This document shows, in pieces, positions 31,771 through 39,428 of a stretch of DNA of 39,428 nt. The stretch spans positions 1 through 39,428 of the forward strand of contig DVNR01000037.1 in NCBI GenBank assembly GCA_018714205.1, written 5' to 3'. The notes under the pieces were generated by a model. The model worked only from the letters and a program-made list of their open reading frames with translations. It ran no database searches and had not been told where the DNA came from. The translations under genes were made by a program, and so were the position numbers. Within the stretch, counting starts at the first letter, position 1; the number at the start of each line of letters is the position of its first letter. This DNA is from Candidatus Aphodousia faecipullorum. Lineage in GTDB: Bacteria > Pseudomonadota > Gammaproteobacteria > Burkholderiales > Burkholderiaceae_F.

Positions 31771-33291
31771 TTAAACGTTTTGGCGACGCTTTAGAAAAAC
31801 CGAAAGCGCGGCCCCTACGACAAACATCGCAAAAGCCCACAAAAGAGCGGGCCAATCTCCCAAGCGAACATAAGGAGTCCGGTCACCCTTTTCGGTCACT
31901 ACCACAACATCGCGCAACGCGCTTTCATCGGAGGGCAAAGCTTCCAGCACTTGTCCTCGAGCATCGACCGAAGCGGTCAACCCGCTATTGGTAACGTTTA
32001 ACAAGGGCCTTGCCACTTCTTTCGCTCTCATACGGGAAATCTGTAGATGTTGAGAAGCAGCTTTATTGGGACCGAACCACTTTAGGTTGGAAAGGTTCAC
32101 CAAAAGCTCAGGCGAGCCTTCGCGCCATGCGTCACGCCACTCATCGCCAAAAAGATTTTCATAACAAAGATTGACGCTAGTTGAGTGACCCGCCAATTTC
32201 AAAAGAGGCTGCGTGTCCGCGCCAGGCGTTAAATCACTCATCGGAATGCGCATTGACTCCACAAACCAGTGAAAGCCCCAAGGAACAAACTCACCAAAAG
32301 GCACTAAATGGCGTTTTTCATAAACGGAAAGCTCGCCGCTCGGAGACAAATAAATCGCTGCATTGCGAAAGTCACCCGCTTCAGGTTCCCAAAAAGCGTT
32401 AAAAAGCAGCCCCTTTTTCTCTTTTTTCACCCAATCTGACAGCCGCCGCATTTCTTCGGGCATGCGCTGAACCGATATTGGATAAACCGATTCGGGCAGA
32501 ATCACCAGATCAACATCGGGTTTTTCAACCGAAATGTTATCCAAATAAAAGTACACCTCATCGAAACGCTCGCTCATTGATTGCTGCAAAAGTCGAGGCT
32601 CCAAATTAGGTTGGATGAGGCGAACTTTGAGCGTGCCGGCAGGTTCACTCCAAGGCACACGCTCGCCAACCATGCCTAGAAAGAGAAGCGAAAACGCCAT
32701 GATGGCGCACGCTCCCATATAAATCCACTGACCACGAAGCGCCCAAAACGCCGCCAAAAGCCCCACAATCCAAGAGAAAGCCAATAAAACGCCAAAAGAG
32801 CCGAGAATCGGGGCGATGCCCGCGATCGGCCAATCAATCACTGCGTAGGCTGGATTTAACCACGGGAATCCGGTCAAAAACCAAGATCGAACCCATTCAG
32901 AGAGCGTGAACGCCCCCGGAATGGTAAATGCCATGCGCAGCGCTGTGTTTTCCGTGAGACGAGTCGCTATCGCAAAAGCCGCCGCCGGGAATAACCCCAA
33001 GCCCAAAGCAAACACACAGGTGGTGACATAAGTCCATTCCAAAGGCATGTAGCCATAATGGTACATGCTGAAATACACCCAATTCACACCAACTACAAAC
33101 CAACCGAAGCCAAAAGCGAGTCCCCATAAAAAGGCGTCTTTGACTTTTTGCGTGATGCCGACAAGGTAAAAAATAATAAGCAGGCCCGCCAAGGCATAGA
33201 TCGGCTCGTTAGCGGGCGCAAAAGCGCTTGCCAGCGAAACTCCCGAGGCAAAACTCAACATCAAGCGGTAAAGGTAATACCGCTTTGGCAT
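31771..33291 (-). CDS. lnt: Apolipoprotein N-acyltransferase
   Basis: Lnt adds the third acyl chain to the N-terminal Cys of lipoproteins (such as Pal in this window) in the inner membrane. The N-terminal half has about seven hydrophobic segments. The periplasmic nitrilase domain (about 225-470) has the catalytic triad Glu267 (VILPESVYP), Lys326 (YEKRHLVPFGEFVP) and Cys376 (VNLCYENLFGDE). A final membrane helix ends the protein at 506 residues. ATG 33291 is chosen over GTG 33306 because AAGGG lies 7 bases before it; it starts 11 bases after the corC stop. The loop after the Cys reads LVNLSNLKWFG, which departs from the usual NDAWFG by having Leu-Lys before WFG. Confidence 0.94.
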   Translation of the reverse strand: MPKRYYLYRLMLSFASGVSLASAFAPANEPIYALAGLLIIFYLVGITQKVKDAFLWGLAFGFGWFVVGVNWVYFSMYHYGYMPLEWTYVTTCVFALGLGLFPAAAFAIATRLTENTALRMAFTIPGAFTLSEWVRSWFLTGFPWLNPAYAVIDWPIAGIAPILGSFGVLLAFSWIVGLLAAFWALRGQWIYMGACAIMAFSLLFLGMVGERVPWSEPAGTLKVRLIQPNLEPRLLQQSMSERFDEVYFYLDNISVEKPDVDLVILPESVYPISVQRMPEEMRRLSDWVKKEKKGLLFNAFWEPEAGDFRNAAIYLSPSGELSVYEKRHLVPFGEFVPWGFHWFVESMRIPMSDLTPGADTQPLLKLAGHSTSVNLCYENLFGDEWRDAWREGSPELLVNLSNLKWFGPNKAASQHLQISRMRAKEVARPLLNVTNSGLTASVDARGQVLEALPSDESALRDVVVVTEKGDRTPYVRLGDWPALLWAFAMFVVGAALSVFLKRRQNV

Positions 33292-33302
33292 ATCAACACC
33301 CT

Positions 33303-34193
33303 TCACTTTGCATTCTCTTTCTCATCGACCGGGCTGGCCTCGGCGACACGCTCCACCTTCAATAGTCGAACCTGACGCTCATCGGCACGAAGCACTGTGA
33401 AACGGAATTTTTCAATGATCACCGTTTCGCCGGTCTTTGGCATGTGCTCAAGTCTGTCGGCGATTAACCCGCCGATCGTCTCACAATGACAGTCCTCATC
33501 GGTATTGATTTGCGTATCAAAATATTGGTTGAACTGATCAATCTCGGTGAGCGCCTTCACCCGCCAACAGGCATGCTTGGGATCTTCCAAAATGTTGTCG
33601 GCGTCTTCATCAATTTCATCGAATTCGTCATCGATCTCGCCCACAATCTGTTCAAGCACGTCCTCGATCGTAATCAAACCTGAAACCGATCCGAACTCGT
33701 CAATGACTATCGCCATATGGTTGCGCTCAAGTTTAAAGTCGCGCAATAGCTCATTGAGCGGCATGCTCTCGGTGATGAATTTCACAGGACGAAGGTGCTC
33801 TCGAACATTGAACTGAGGATCAATGAGCACATGCAAAACGGTCTTTGCATGCAAAATGCCGATCACGTTATCCCGGTCACCATCTAAAATCGCGGGGAAA
33901 CGCGAGTGCTCGGTTTCAATCATGTGAGAAAGCCACTGTTCGCGTGGTTCACTCAGATCGACCACCTGCATTTGAAGGCGAGGCACCATCAAGTCGCAAG
34001 CTCTGAGATTGGAGAACTTCATGACGCCTTCCATCATCTGCAAGGCGGAGTCGTCAATTAACTTCTGCTCATTGGCCTCATGAAGCGTGTCAATGAAATC
34101 TTCACGAGTGGGCGCATGAAACATGCCCGATAAACGCTCGAAAAAAGAACGATGTTTTATATTTCCCGGTTGTGGGGAAGGATCAGTACTCAT
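33303..34193 (-). CDS. corC: CBS-domain protein CorC/YbeX
   Basis: CorC is a cytosolic protein with two CBS domains and a C-terminal CorC/HlyC transporter-associated domain. It is tied to magnesium/cobalt efflux and, in E. coli, to ribosome maturation together with ybeY. The CBS pair spans about 60-200 (ACDLMVPRLQMQVVDL, SRFPAILDGDRDNVIGILHAKTVL, MAIVIDEFGSVSGLITIEDVLEQIVGEI). An acidic linker rich in Asp and Glu follows, and the transporter-associated domain (about 215-285) contains ETIGGLIADRLEHMPKTGE. At 296 residues it is normal. It lies 11 bases upstream of lnt but is separated from ybeY by an unusual 348-base gap. Confidence 0.93.
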   Translation of the reverse strand: MSTDPSPQPGNIKHRSFFERLSGMFHAPTREDFIDTLHEANEQKLIDDSALQMMEGVMKFSNLRACDLMVPRLQMQVVDLSEPREQWLSHMIETEHSRFPAILDGDRDNVIGILHAKTVLHVLIDPQFNVREHLRPVKFITESMPLNELLRDFKLERNHMAIVIDEFGSVSGLITIEDVLEQIVGEIDDEFDEIDEDADNILEDPKHACWRVKALTEIDQFNQYFDTQINTDEDCHCETIGGLIADRLEHMPKTGETVIIEKFRFTVLRADERQVRLLKVERVAEASPVDEKENAK

Positions 34194-34264
34194 TCGTCAA
34201 ATCACTAATCAAACTGAGATTTTTAATCATATCAAGGATTGTTTCGGATTGCATTTAAGACGGT

Positions 34265-34525
34265 TTAGTAAGGCGTATCTTTGGGGATCATCCTCGAAAT
34301 TTCGTCTCGAATACCGCAACTTTTTTCATTTGACCCGTCTCGATAGTCAAATAGTTTGGCAAAAGGAAGGTATTTCTTTTTTGATGTAAGTTGTTGAATA
34401 CTACCATGGTGTGCACCAGCGTCGTTTACCCATAGCGTCAAGCTGGTGCTGAAGTGTTTGGATTTTTTCTTACCCACAAAGTCAGACAAATTGGCAATGA
34501 AGGTTTTGACCTCGGTTGAAAACAC
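34265..34525 (-). CDS. Possible small ORF of unknown function
   Basis: GTG at 34525 opens an 86-codon frame ending at 34265. The product is basic (about 14 Lys) with segments such as STEVKTFIANLSDFVGKKK, LTLWVNDAGAHHG and SCGIRDEISRMIPKD. Amino acid composition is protein-like and codons resemble the neighbours. The start lies within the arm of an inverted repeat and has no ribosome site, and the frame continues upstream into ybeY. I do not recognise the family. It could be a small gene, a remnant of a larger (for example transposase-like) gene, or chance. Confidence 0.25.
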   Translation of the reverse strand: MFSTEVKTFIANLSDFVGKKKSKHFSTSLTLWVNDAGAHHGSIQQLTSKKKYLPFAKLFDYRDGSNEKSCGIRDEISRMIPKDTPY

Positions 34526-34535
34526 GAGGTCAAAA
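34504..34535. repeat. 11-bp perfect inverted repeat after ybeY
   Basis: TTTTGACCTCG (34504-34514) is exactly complementary to CGAGGTCAAAA (34525-34535), with a 10-base loop, seven bases past the ybeY stop. No T-run follows the stem on either strand, so it is not a standard intrinsic terminator despite its position. Confidence 0.6.
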
Positions 34536-34541
34536 AGAAAT

Positions 34542-34991
34542 TTAAGCCTTCAAAAGAACCCGATCCTCGTAGGGATTCGCAAATCCCAATCGCACCAAGG
34601 CAGCGATTTCTTTATCTTCCATCACATCGGCTTCCTCATCGTTCATATGGTCATAACCATGGGCATGGAGAGCGCCGTGAATCAATAAGTGCGCCAAATG
34701 TTCTTCAAAGGACTTATTTTGCTCACCGGCTTCACGAATTAACACCGGCACACAAACCACCAAATCCGCAATGGCCACCGGTTCATGTTGGTAGTCAAAG
34801 GTGAGCACATTGGTGGCGTAGTGCTTATGCCGATACTGGCTATTCATCGCCTCGCCCTCTTCAGCGTCGACAAACACGATGTTGAGCTCAGTATCACGCT
34901 CAATCGCCGCTTTTATCCATTTTTTCATGGTCTTTTTGCGCGGCAATTCAAACTTTCCGTGCTTAACGAAATGGGCTTTTAATTTGGGCAT
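34542..34991 (-). CDS. ybeY: Endoribonuclease YbeY (rRNA maturation factor)
   Basis: YbeY is a zinc-dependent endoribonuclease needed for 16S rRNA 3'-end processing and 70S quality control. The metal site LLIHGALHAHGYDHMND (about 106-122) shows the conserved HGxLHxxGYDH pattern, here with Ala-His in the middle. Upstream TNVLTFDYQ and ADLVVCVPVLIREA match the family's beta-sheet core (usually NVLSFPY and GDIVI). At 149 residues it is typical. AGAGGA lies 8 bases before the ATG, and the gene begins 2 bases after the phoH stop, so it is co-translated with it. Confidence 0.93.
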   Translation of the reverse strand: MPKLKAHFVKHGKFELPRKKTMKKWIKAAIERDTELNIVFVDAEEGEAMNSQYRHKHYATNVLTFDYQHEPVAIADLVVCVPVLIREAGEQNKSFEEHLAHLLIHGALHAHGYDHMNDEEADVMEDKEIAALVRLGFANPYEDRVLLKA

Positions 34992-34993
34992 GA

Positions 34994-36001
34994 CTAATTC
35001 CTCTCCGTTTGACGGATCTTTTGTTCCTGATGGCGTTTCTCATCGGCCTTCGCATAAGCCTCAACGATGCGGGCGACAAGCGGGTGACGCACGACATCGG
35101 CCGCAGTGAAATAAGTCATCGCGATACCACGCACACCAGCGAGCACATTTTGCGCTTCCACTAACCCCGAACGAGTCCCACGCGGCAAGTCAATTTGCGT
35201 CACATCGCCCGTGATCACCGCTTTAGAACCGAACCCGATGCGAGTTAAAAACATCTTCATTTGCTCCGGCGTCGTATTTTGGGCTTCATCCAAAATAACG
35301 AACGCGTTATTCAGCGTCCGACCGCGCATGTAGGCCAACGGCGCAATTTCAATCGTCTGACGTTCAAGCAAGCGCTGAGTCTTGTCAAACCCCAAAAGAT
35401 CAAAAAGCGCATCATAAAGCGGTCTTAAGTAAGGATCGACTTTCTGTGACAAATCACCCGGTAAAAAACCCAAGCGCTCACCGGCTTCCACGGCCGGACG
35501 CGTTAGGATGATTCGCTCAACGCGATCGCGCTCGTAAGCGTCAACGGCCGCGGCGACCGCCAAGTACGTCTTGCCGGTACCGGCCGGACCGATCCCAAAG
35601 GCGATATCGTTATCTAAAATCGCCTGAATATAGTCGTTTTGCCTTGGGGTTCGTCCTTGAAGTTCACGACGCTTAGTATGAAGCACAGGGGTGGCCACGG
35701 ATTCCCCGTCTTGCTTTTTCGCCGCTTCGCCCACAAAAAAGAGCTGAACATCATCAGTCGTTAGTTCCTTGCCGCTTTGCGTGACAGAGACCGCTAACGT
35801 TTGAAGCGCGTTTAACGCCTCTCGCGCTTCGTTGACCGGACCTGCGATCCGAAATTGGGTGCCACGTCGTGAAATTGAAACATCCAGAATGGTTTCAATC
35901 TGCCGAAGATTGGCATCCATCGGACCAACAAGCGAGGCGAGCGCGCCATTATCCAAATCCAAGTTAAGCGCTAAATTTTTTTCTTCATTAGCCATGAGCA
36001 T
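34994..36001 (-). CDS. ybeZ: PhoH-like ATPase YbeZ
   Basis: This is a P-loop NTPase of the PhoH family, thought to act with YbeY in RNA processing. After an N-terminal KH-like part (about 20-80), the ATPase core shows AFGIGPAGTGKTYLAVA (Walker A, near residue 143), ILTRPAVEAGERLGFLPGDL, MRGRTLNNAFVILDEAQNTTPEQMKMFLTRIG (Walker B) and VITGDVTQIDLP. At 335 residues it is normal. The first ATG at 36001 directly follows the miaB stop; a second ATG two codons later is equally possible. It lies between miaB and ybeY, as in E. coli. Confidence 0.95.
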   Translation of the reverse strand: MLMANEEKNLALNLDLDNGALASLVGPMDANLRQIETILDVSISRRGTQFRIAGPVNEAREALNALQTLAVSVTQSGKELTTDDVQLFFVGEAAKKQDGESVATPVLHTKRRELQGRTPRQNDYIQAILDNDIAFGIGPAGTGKTYLAVAAAVDAYERDRVERIILTRPAVEAGERLGFLPGDLSQKVDPYLRPLYDALFDLLGFDKTQRLLERQTIEIAPLAYMRGRTLNNAFVILDEAQNTTPEQMKMFLTRIGFGSKAVITGDVTQIDLPRGTRSGLVEAQNVLAGVRGIAMTYFTAADVVRHPLVARIVEAYAKADEKRHQEQKIRQTERN

Positions 36002-37336
36002 TTAGTCCGCGATAAGTTCCCCGCCTAATGTGTGAGGGAATACCTCTGTGATCTTAACGGTCACCATCTGATCAATCAAGCGCTCGTCGCCGGGAAAGTT
36101 CACAATACGATTATTGTCGGTACGAGCTGATAGTAACCCTTCGCCACGGCGTGCGCGACCAATCACGAGCACGCGTTGCTCGGTGCCTAACATCGCTCGG
36201 GAAATTTCCGTGGCCTTCGCTTCATTTTTTGCCTGCAATAATTGCAGACGTTTTAATTTCACGTCTTGAGGCGTATCGTCCGGTAAATAAGCCGCGGGCG
36301 TTCCCGGACGGCGGCTATAAACAAAAGAGAAACTCGCATCAAAGCCCACATCGTCCATGAGTTTCAACGTGGCTTGGAAATCGTCTTCTGTTTCACCGGG
36401 GAAACCCACAATGATGTCAGTCGCAATTGAGATGTCCGGTCGAATCGCCCTAAGGCGACGGATGATGGACTTGTATTCCAAAGCGGTGTAGCCACGCTTC
36501 ATGGCCGCCAGAATGCGGTCAGAACCCGACTGGACCGGCAAATGCACATGATTGACCAGTTTGTCGATCTTGCCATACGCATCAATGAGACGTTGTGTGA
36601 ATTCTTTAGGATGCGAAGTCGTGTAACGAATGCGCTCGATACCGTCAATCTCCGCCACATATTCCAAAAGCGTCGCGAAGTCCGCGATTTCACCATCGGG
36701 CGTTTCACCCCGATAAGCGTTCACGTTTTGTCCCAAAAGCGTGACTTCTTTAACTCCTTGGGCGGCAAGCTTGGCGACTTCCAATAAGACGTCAGCCAAG
36801 GGGCGGGAAATTTCCTCGCCTCGCGTATAAGGCACCACGCAGTAGGAGCAGTATTTGCTGCAACCTTCCATGATGGAGACAAAGGCGCAAGCCCCCCGAG
36901 CATGAGGTTCGGCTAAATGGTCAAACTTTTCTATTTCCGGGAAAGTGATATCGACTTGCGGCTTATGCGTTTGTTCATGCTTGGCGATCATCTGAGGCAA
37001 GCGATGAAGTGTTTGCGGACCAAAAACAATATTGACGTAAGGTGCGCGGGCAAGGATCTTTTTGCCCTCTTGGCTCGCCACACAGCCCCCCACCGCAATC
37101 ACCATGTCGTCTTTGCCGGCTTCTTTTTTAGCTTCTCTCACACGCCCCAGGTCAGAAAAAACTTTTTCCTGAGCCTTTTCTCGAATGGAGCATGTATTAA
37201 ACACCACGAGATCTGCTTCGTGCACATCCTCGGTCCGCTCATAACCTTTTTCAGTCAAAAGGTCGGCGATCTTTTCCGAGTCATAGTCATTCATTTGGCA
37301 GCCGAAGCTGCGAAGGTATAGTTTTTTCGCGGTCAC
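36002..37336 (-). CDS. miaB: tRNA-2-methylthio-N6-dimethylallyladenosine synthase MiaB
   Basis: MiaB is a radical-SAM methylthiotransferase that adds the 2-methylthio group to i6A37 of tRNAs reading UNN codons. The N-terminal UPF0004 domain has the auxiliary-cluster Cys at 13, 49 and 85. The radical-SAM cluster CSKYCSYC uses Cys 159, 163 and 166. Further motifs are [35 protein letters not shown] and [11 protein letters not shown], and the C-terminal TRAM domain starts near 375. At 444 residues it is typical. The start is GTG at 37336 with GGA about 9 bases upstream. It is the first gene of the minus-strand block and diverges from the Na/Pi-family gene. Confidence 0.97.
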   Translation of the reverse strand: MTAKKLYLRSFGCQMNDYDSEKIADLLTEKGYERTEDVHEADLVVFNTCSIREKAQEKVFSDLGRVREAKKEAGKDDMVIAVGGCVASQEGKKILARAPYVNIVFGPQTLHRLPQMIAKHEQTHKPQVDITFPEIEKFDHLAEPHARGACAFVSIMEGCSKYCSYCVVPYTRGEEISRPLADVLLEVAKLAAQGVKEVTLLGQNVNAYRGETPDGEIADFATLLEYVAEIDGIERIRYTTSHPKEFTQRLIDAYGKIDKLVNHVHLPVQSGSDRILAAMKRGYTALEYKSIIRRLRAIRPDISIATDIIVGFPGETEDDFQATLKLMDDVGFDASFSFVYSRRPGTPAAYLPDDTPQDVKLKRLQLLQAKNEAKATEISRAMLGTEQRVLVIGRARRGEGLLSARTDNNRIVNFPGDERLIDQMVTVKITEVFPHTLGGELIAD

Positions 37337-37510
37337 GGTTTATATCCGATGCACAAAATTGCTTTTGTTATTGAGAAATCAAAAGCTTGTTGAAGAAAAT
37401 CGTAAAGTTTGACAGTATACAGAGGTTTTCCCGCTCAAGCAGAAAAAGGACATAAAAAAGCTTCGCATGAACCGATTCGCGTTAACATAGATGAATAAAT
37501 GGAGAATGGC

Positions 37511-39148
37511 ATGGTGAAGTCGTTACTAGGTTTGATTGGAGGCGTTGCCCTTCTTTTTTGGGGTGTTTACATGGTCAAAACCGGTATGCTTCGCACATTT
37601 GGCGTTGCGCTCCAAAAAGGTCTCTCTCGTGCACTTCATAATCGAGTAAATGGCTTTGCGGCAGGTTTCGGGCTGTCGACATTGCTTCAAAGTTCAACGG
37701 CCGCGGGGCTGCTTGTCGCCTGTCTTCAAGCGGAAAATGTGGTCACCACCGCCATTGCCATCAGCACCATCTTAGGCGCGGAATTGGGAAGCGCCTTCGT
37801 CGCCTGCGTCTTAAGTTTTAATTTTGAAGCCTTCGCGCCTTTATTTATCGCCGCGGGCGTCATCATCTTTTTTGCCAAAAAACCGCAAACCCGACAAGGT
37901 CAATTCGGCCGGATTCTTTTAGGGATTGGCTTCATTATGGTCGCCATCGGCCAGATTGTGGCGGCAACTGGCCCTCTGAGAACCGCCCAGGACGTTTTAC
38001 CCTATTTTGAAGCGCTAGCGCTATGCCCCTTTTTGTGTTTTGTGGCAGGCGCGCTTTTAGCGCTCGCTAGCCTCTCGAGCCTTGCGGCAGTGATTGTTTG
38101 CGCCAGCCTTGTCGCCGCTCAAGTGCTTTCATTGACGAGCGGTTTCTGGATCGTATTGGGCGCCAATGCTGGCAGTACCCTTCTATCTATTCTCACCACC
38201 TTGCCATCAAGCCGAACGGGACGCAGAGGCCCGACGGGTTGCGCGCTTTATCGATTGTTCTCGATCTCCGTGATGGCTCTGGCATTAATGGTAGAACCTA
38301 TTCGATCCTGTTTTATCAACGTCAATAGCGTTGTGGTTTTCCACCTCGTCTTCAATGCCTTAAGCGGTGTCGTCGGGCTGGGATTCATTTCCATTTTTGC
38401 CCGTTGGGCAGAAAAGCTTTTACCATCAAACCAAGATGCTTCGACTCCATTGAGTCACCAAGCACTGTTTGCTCAAGAGAACTTTGTTTCGCCTGGAGTC
38501 TCTTTTCGGGTTGCGCGAAAAGAAATGGTGAAAAATCTTGAGAACCTTCGAAGTTATTGGCAAACGCTTCCCTGGCTATTGGAAGCCAATCCGAATCCCG
38601 GTGACATTATGATCCTGCGAGACCGCAGAGAAAGTATTGGCGCTGTCTGTTTTGAACTTACCCAATTTTTGGAGCGAGTCGCGCGAGAGCCTTTAACAGA
38701 GGAAGACGCGCTTTTGTGGCAAAACGAAAAGACCATCAATGCGGCCACTCGAGACGGCGCGTTATTTATTGAACACATTATCGAAGTCATTGATCGGGAA
38801 AAATGCTCCAAAAATCGTGAATTTTCTCCCCAAGGATTAGAAGAACTCCTTCACTATCATCGTCGAATTGATGAAAGTCTTGAAAACATTCGGACGGTTT
38901 TAGCCACCGAGAGCGAAGCAAAACGCCTCAAAACGCATGAGGCACTCATCATCGAACGGAAATTAATGATGAACGAAGGATTTGAACTCACCCGCTTGCA
39001 TATGGAACGAGTGGCTAAAGGGTTGCCGAGCGCTATTGAAACCAGTGCCCTTCATTTGGAATTGCAAACGCTTTTCAATCGTTTCGGTTCAATGATGATT
39101 GCCGCTGTCACATCGGAACAAGTGGCGGTGCAATTAGAAAAGATTTAA
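37511..39148 (+). CDS. Na/Pi-cotransporter family protein (NptA/YjbB type)
   Basis: This is a predicted inner-membrane sodium/phosphate transporter with a cytoplasmic PhoU-like tail. The N-terminal 310 residues are strongly hydrophobic. The first repeat carries GLSTLLQSSTAAGLLVACL with the QSST signature; the second has GANAGSTLLSIL but lacks an obvious second QSSS motif, so it is degenerate. Residues about 335-545 form a helical, charged PhoU-like domain (VSFRVARKEMVKNLENL; LHYHRRIDESLENIRTVL). ATG 37511 is chosen over 37499 because GGAG lies 6 bases upstream. In E. coli YjbB exports phosphate; import or export here is unknown. Convergent with the porin gene. Confidence 0.85.
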   Translation: MVKSLLGLIGGVALLFWGVYMVKTGMLRTFGVALQKGLSRALHNRVNGFAAGFGLSTLLQSSTAAGLLVACLQAENVVTTAIAISTILGAELGSAFVACVLSFNFEAFAPLFIAAGVIIFFAKKPQTRQGQFGRILLGIGFIMVAIGQIVAATGPLRTAQDVLPYFEALALCPFLCFVAGALLALASLSSLAAVIVCASLVAAQVLSLTSGFWIVLGANAGSTLLSILTTLPSSRTGRRGPTGCALYRLFSISVMALALMVEPIRSCFINVNSVVVFHLVFNALSGVVGLGFISIFARWAEKLLPSNQDASTPLSHQALFAQENFVSPGVSFRVARKEMVKNLENLRSYWQTLPWLLEANPNPGDIMILRDRRESIGAVCFELTQFLERVAREPLTEEDALLWQNEKTINAATRDGALFIEHIIEVIDREKCSKNREFSPQGLEELLHYHRRIDESLENIRTVLATESEAKRLKTHEALIIERKLMMNEGFELTRLHMERVAKGLPSAIETSALHLELQTLFNRFGSMMIAAVTSEQVAVQLEKI

Positions 39149-39159
39149 ACAAACATGAG

Positions 39160-39192
39160 AAAACCCCGACAATCCTAAGATCATCGGGGTTT
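39160..39192. terminator. Bidirectional terminator between the Na/Pi gene and the porin gene
   Basis: AAACCCCGA (39161-39169) pairs with TCGGGGTTT (39184-39192). The minus side continues to a T4 run. It lies 12 bases past the Na/Pi stop and 45 bases past the porin stop. Confidence 0.75.
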
Positions 39193-39237
39193 CCCGGTAG
39201 TCAATCAGACTAAATCATAAAGCGGTTAGGCTTCAGA

Positions 39238-39428
39238 TTAGAAGTACTTCAACAGACCGATAACGGCGTTGTAGTTTTCGTATTCAGCCGTGTGATTGAA
39301 GCCTGCAACGTCAGCTTCAGTCTTCATGTAACCAACACCGGCCTTGATGACGGTTTGCTTGCTGAGCGGGTAAGAGTACATAACACCAGCTGCATAGCCC
39401 TTGAGGTCAACCTTTGCGAGGTCAGCGT
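39238..39428 (-). CDS. Gram-negative porin, C-terminal part (cut by window edge)
   Basis: Only the last 62 full codons are visible. They encode alternating beta-strand segments (DLKGYAAGVMYSYPLSKQT, VIKAGVGYMKTEADV) and end in NAVIGLLKYF. The terminal Phe with aromatic and hydrophobic residues at alternating positions is the outer-membrane beta-signal recognised by BamA. GVMYSYPLSKQT is typical of the last strands of Burkholderiales general porins of about 350-400 residues. Codon use is strongly biased like that of ompA, suggesting an abundant protein. It could be a general porin or a specific channel. Confidence 0.82.
   Translation of the reverse strand, partial: ADLAKVDLKGYAAGVMYSYPLSKQTVIKAGVGYMKTEADVAGFNHTAEYENYNAVIGLLKYF

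Larger units (their letters stand above)
34194..34541 (-). other. 348-base gap splitting ybeY from corC
   Basis: These genes are normally close. The gap holds an 11-bp perfect inverted repeat next to ybeY, a possible 86-codon ORF and about 70 AT-rich bases before corC. It may contain a corC promoter. No insertion-sequence ends, tRNA or riboswitch motif were recognised. Confidence 0.5.

Noticed and set aside
1-39428. CRISPR arrays, prophage, insertion sequences, tRNA and rRNA genes
   Set aside because: No regularly spaced repeats, transposase or integrase genes, or tRNA cloverleaf motifs were found on either strand.

Overview
This window is core chromosome of a Gram-negative betaproteobacterium. 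The best guess is a member of the Sutterellaceae (Sutterella/Parasutterella type, Burkholderiales), judged from gene order and protein character without a database search. The supporting evidence is Burkholderiales-style blocks (amgK-murU divergent from lptD-surA; miaB-phoH-ybeY-corC-lnt-glyQS-plsC; dusB-fis-purH), a periplasmic OmpA_C-domain protein, and a porin ending in Phe. No phage, insertion sequence, CRISPR array, tRNA or rRNA was found.

Layout. Positions 1-321 (-) hold the 5' end of gyrA. After a 575-base AT-rich and leader-like gap, 897-5880 (+) holds an inducible-type ornithine decarboxylase, an MTA/SAH deaminase, an OmpA-family protein and phosphoglycolate phosphatase. HemG-type protoporphyrinogen oxidase and the acyl-CoA ligase FadD follow at 6075-8390 (+). 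From 8693 to 18757 everything is on the minus strand: terC, scpA, malic enzyme, the cpoB-pal-tolB block, purH, fis, dusB and an EamA transporter. The amgK-murU pair (19130-20851, -) diverges from lptD-surA-rsmA (21043-25563, +), which is followed by a periplasmic Thr-dependent asparaginase. The long minus-strand block 26980-37336, in transcription order, is miaB, phoH, ybeY, corC, lnt, glyQ, glyS, plsC and ygjP. A Na/Pi-cotransporter-family gene (+) and the 3' end of a porin gene (-) converge at the right edge.

How the genes work together. Envelope biogenesis dominates: LptD and SurA (LPS and OMP assembly), Tol-Pal, Lnt, PlsC, AmgK/MurU recycling, OmpA and a porin. Ribosome and tRNA maturation is the second theme (RsmA, YbeY, DusB, MiaB, GlyQS). 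The ornithine decarboxylase next to an MTA/SAH deaminase suggests a polyamine and methylthioadenosine module. HemG, which donates electrons to menaquinone, combined with no ubiG beside gph, fits a menaquinone-based, oxygen-limited gut lifestyle.

I found no clear new multi-gene system. The signals most worth a second look are RNA-level. They are a possible leader-peptide region before the ornithine decarboxylase, an H-type pseudoknot just upstream of the ompA ribosome binding site, mutually exclusive stems before hemG, and a terminator-ended structured RNA candidate between murU and the EamA gene.
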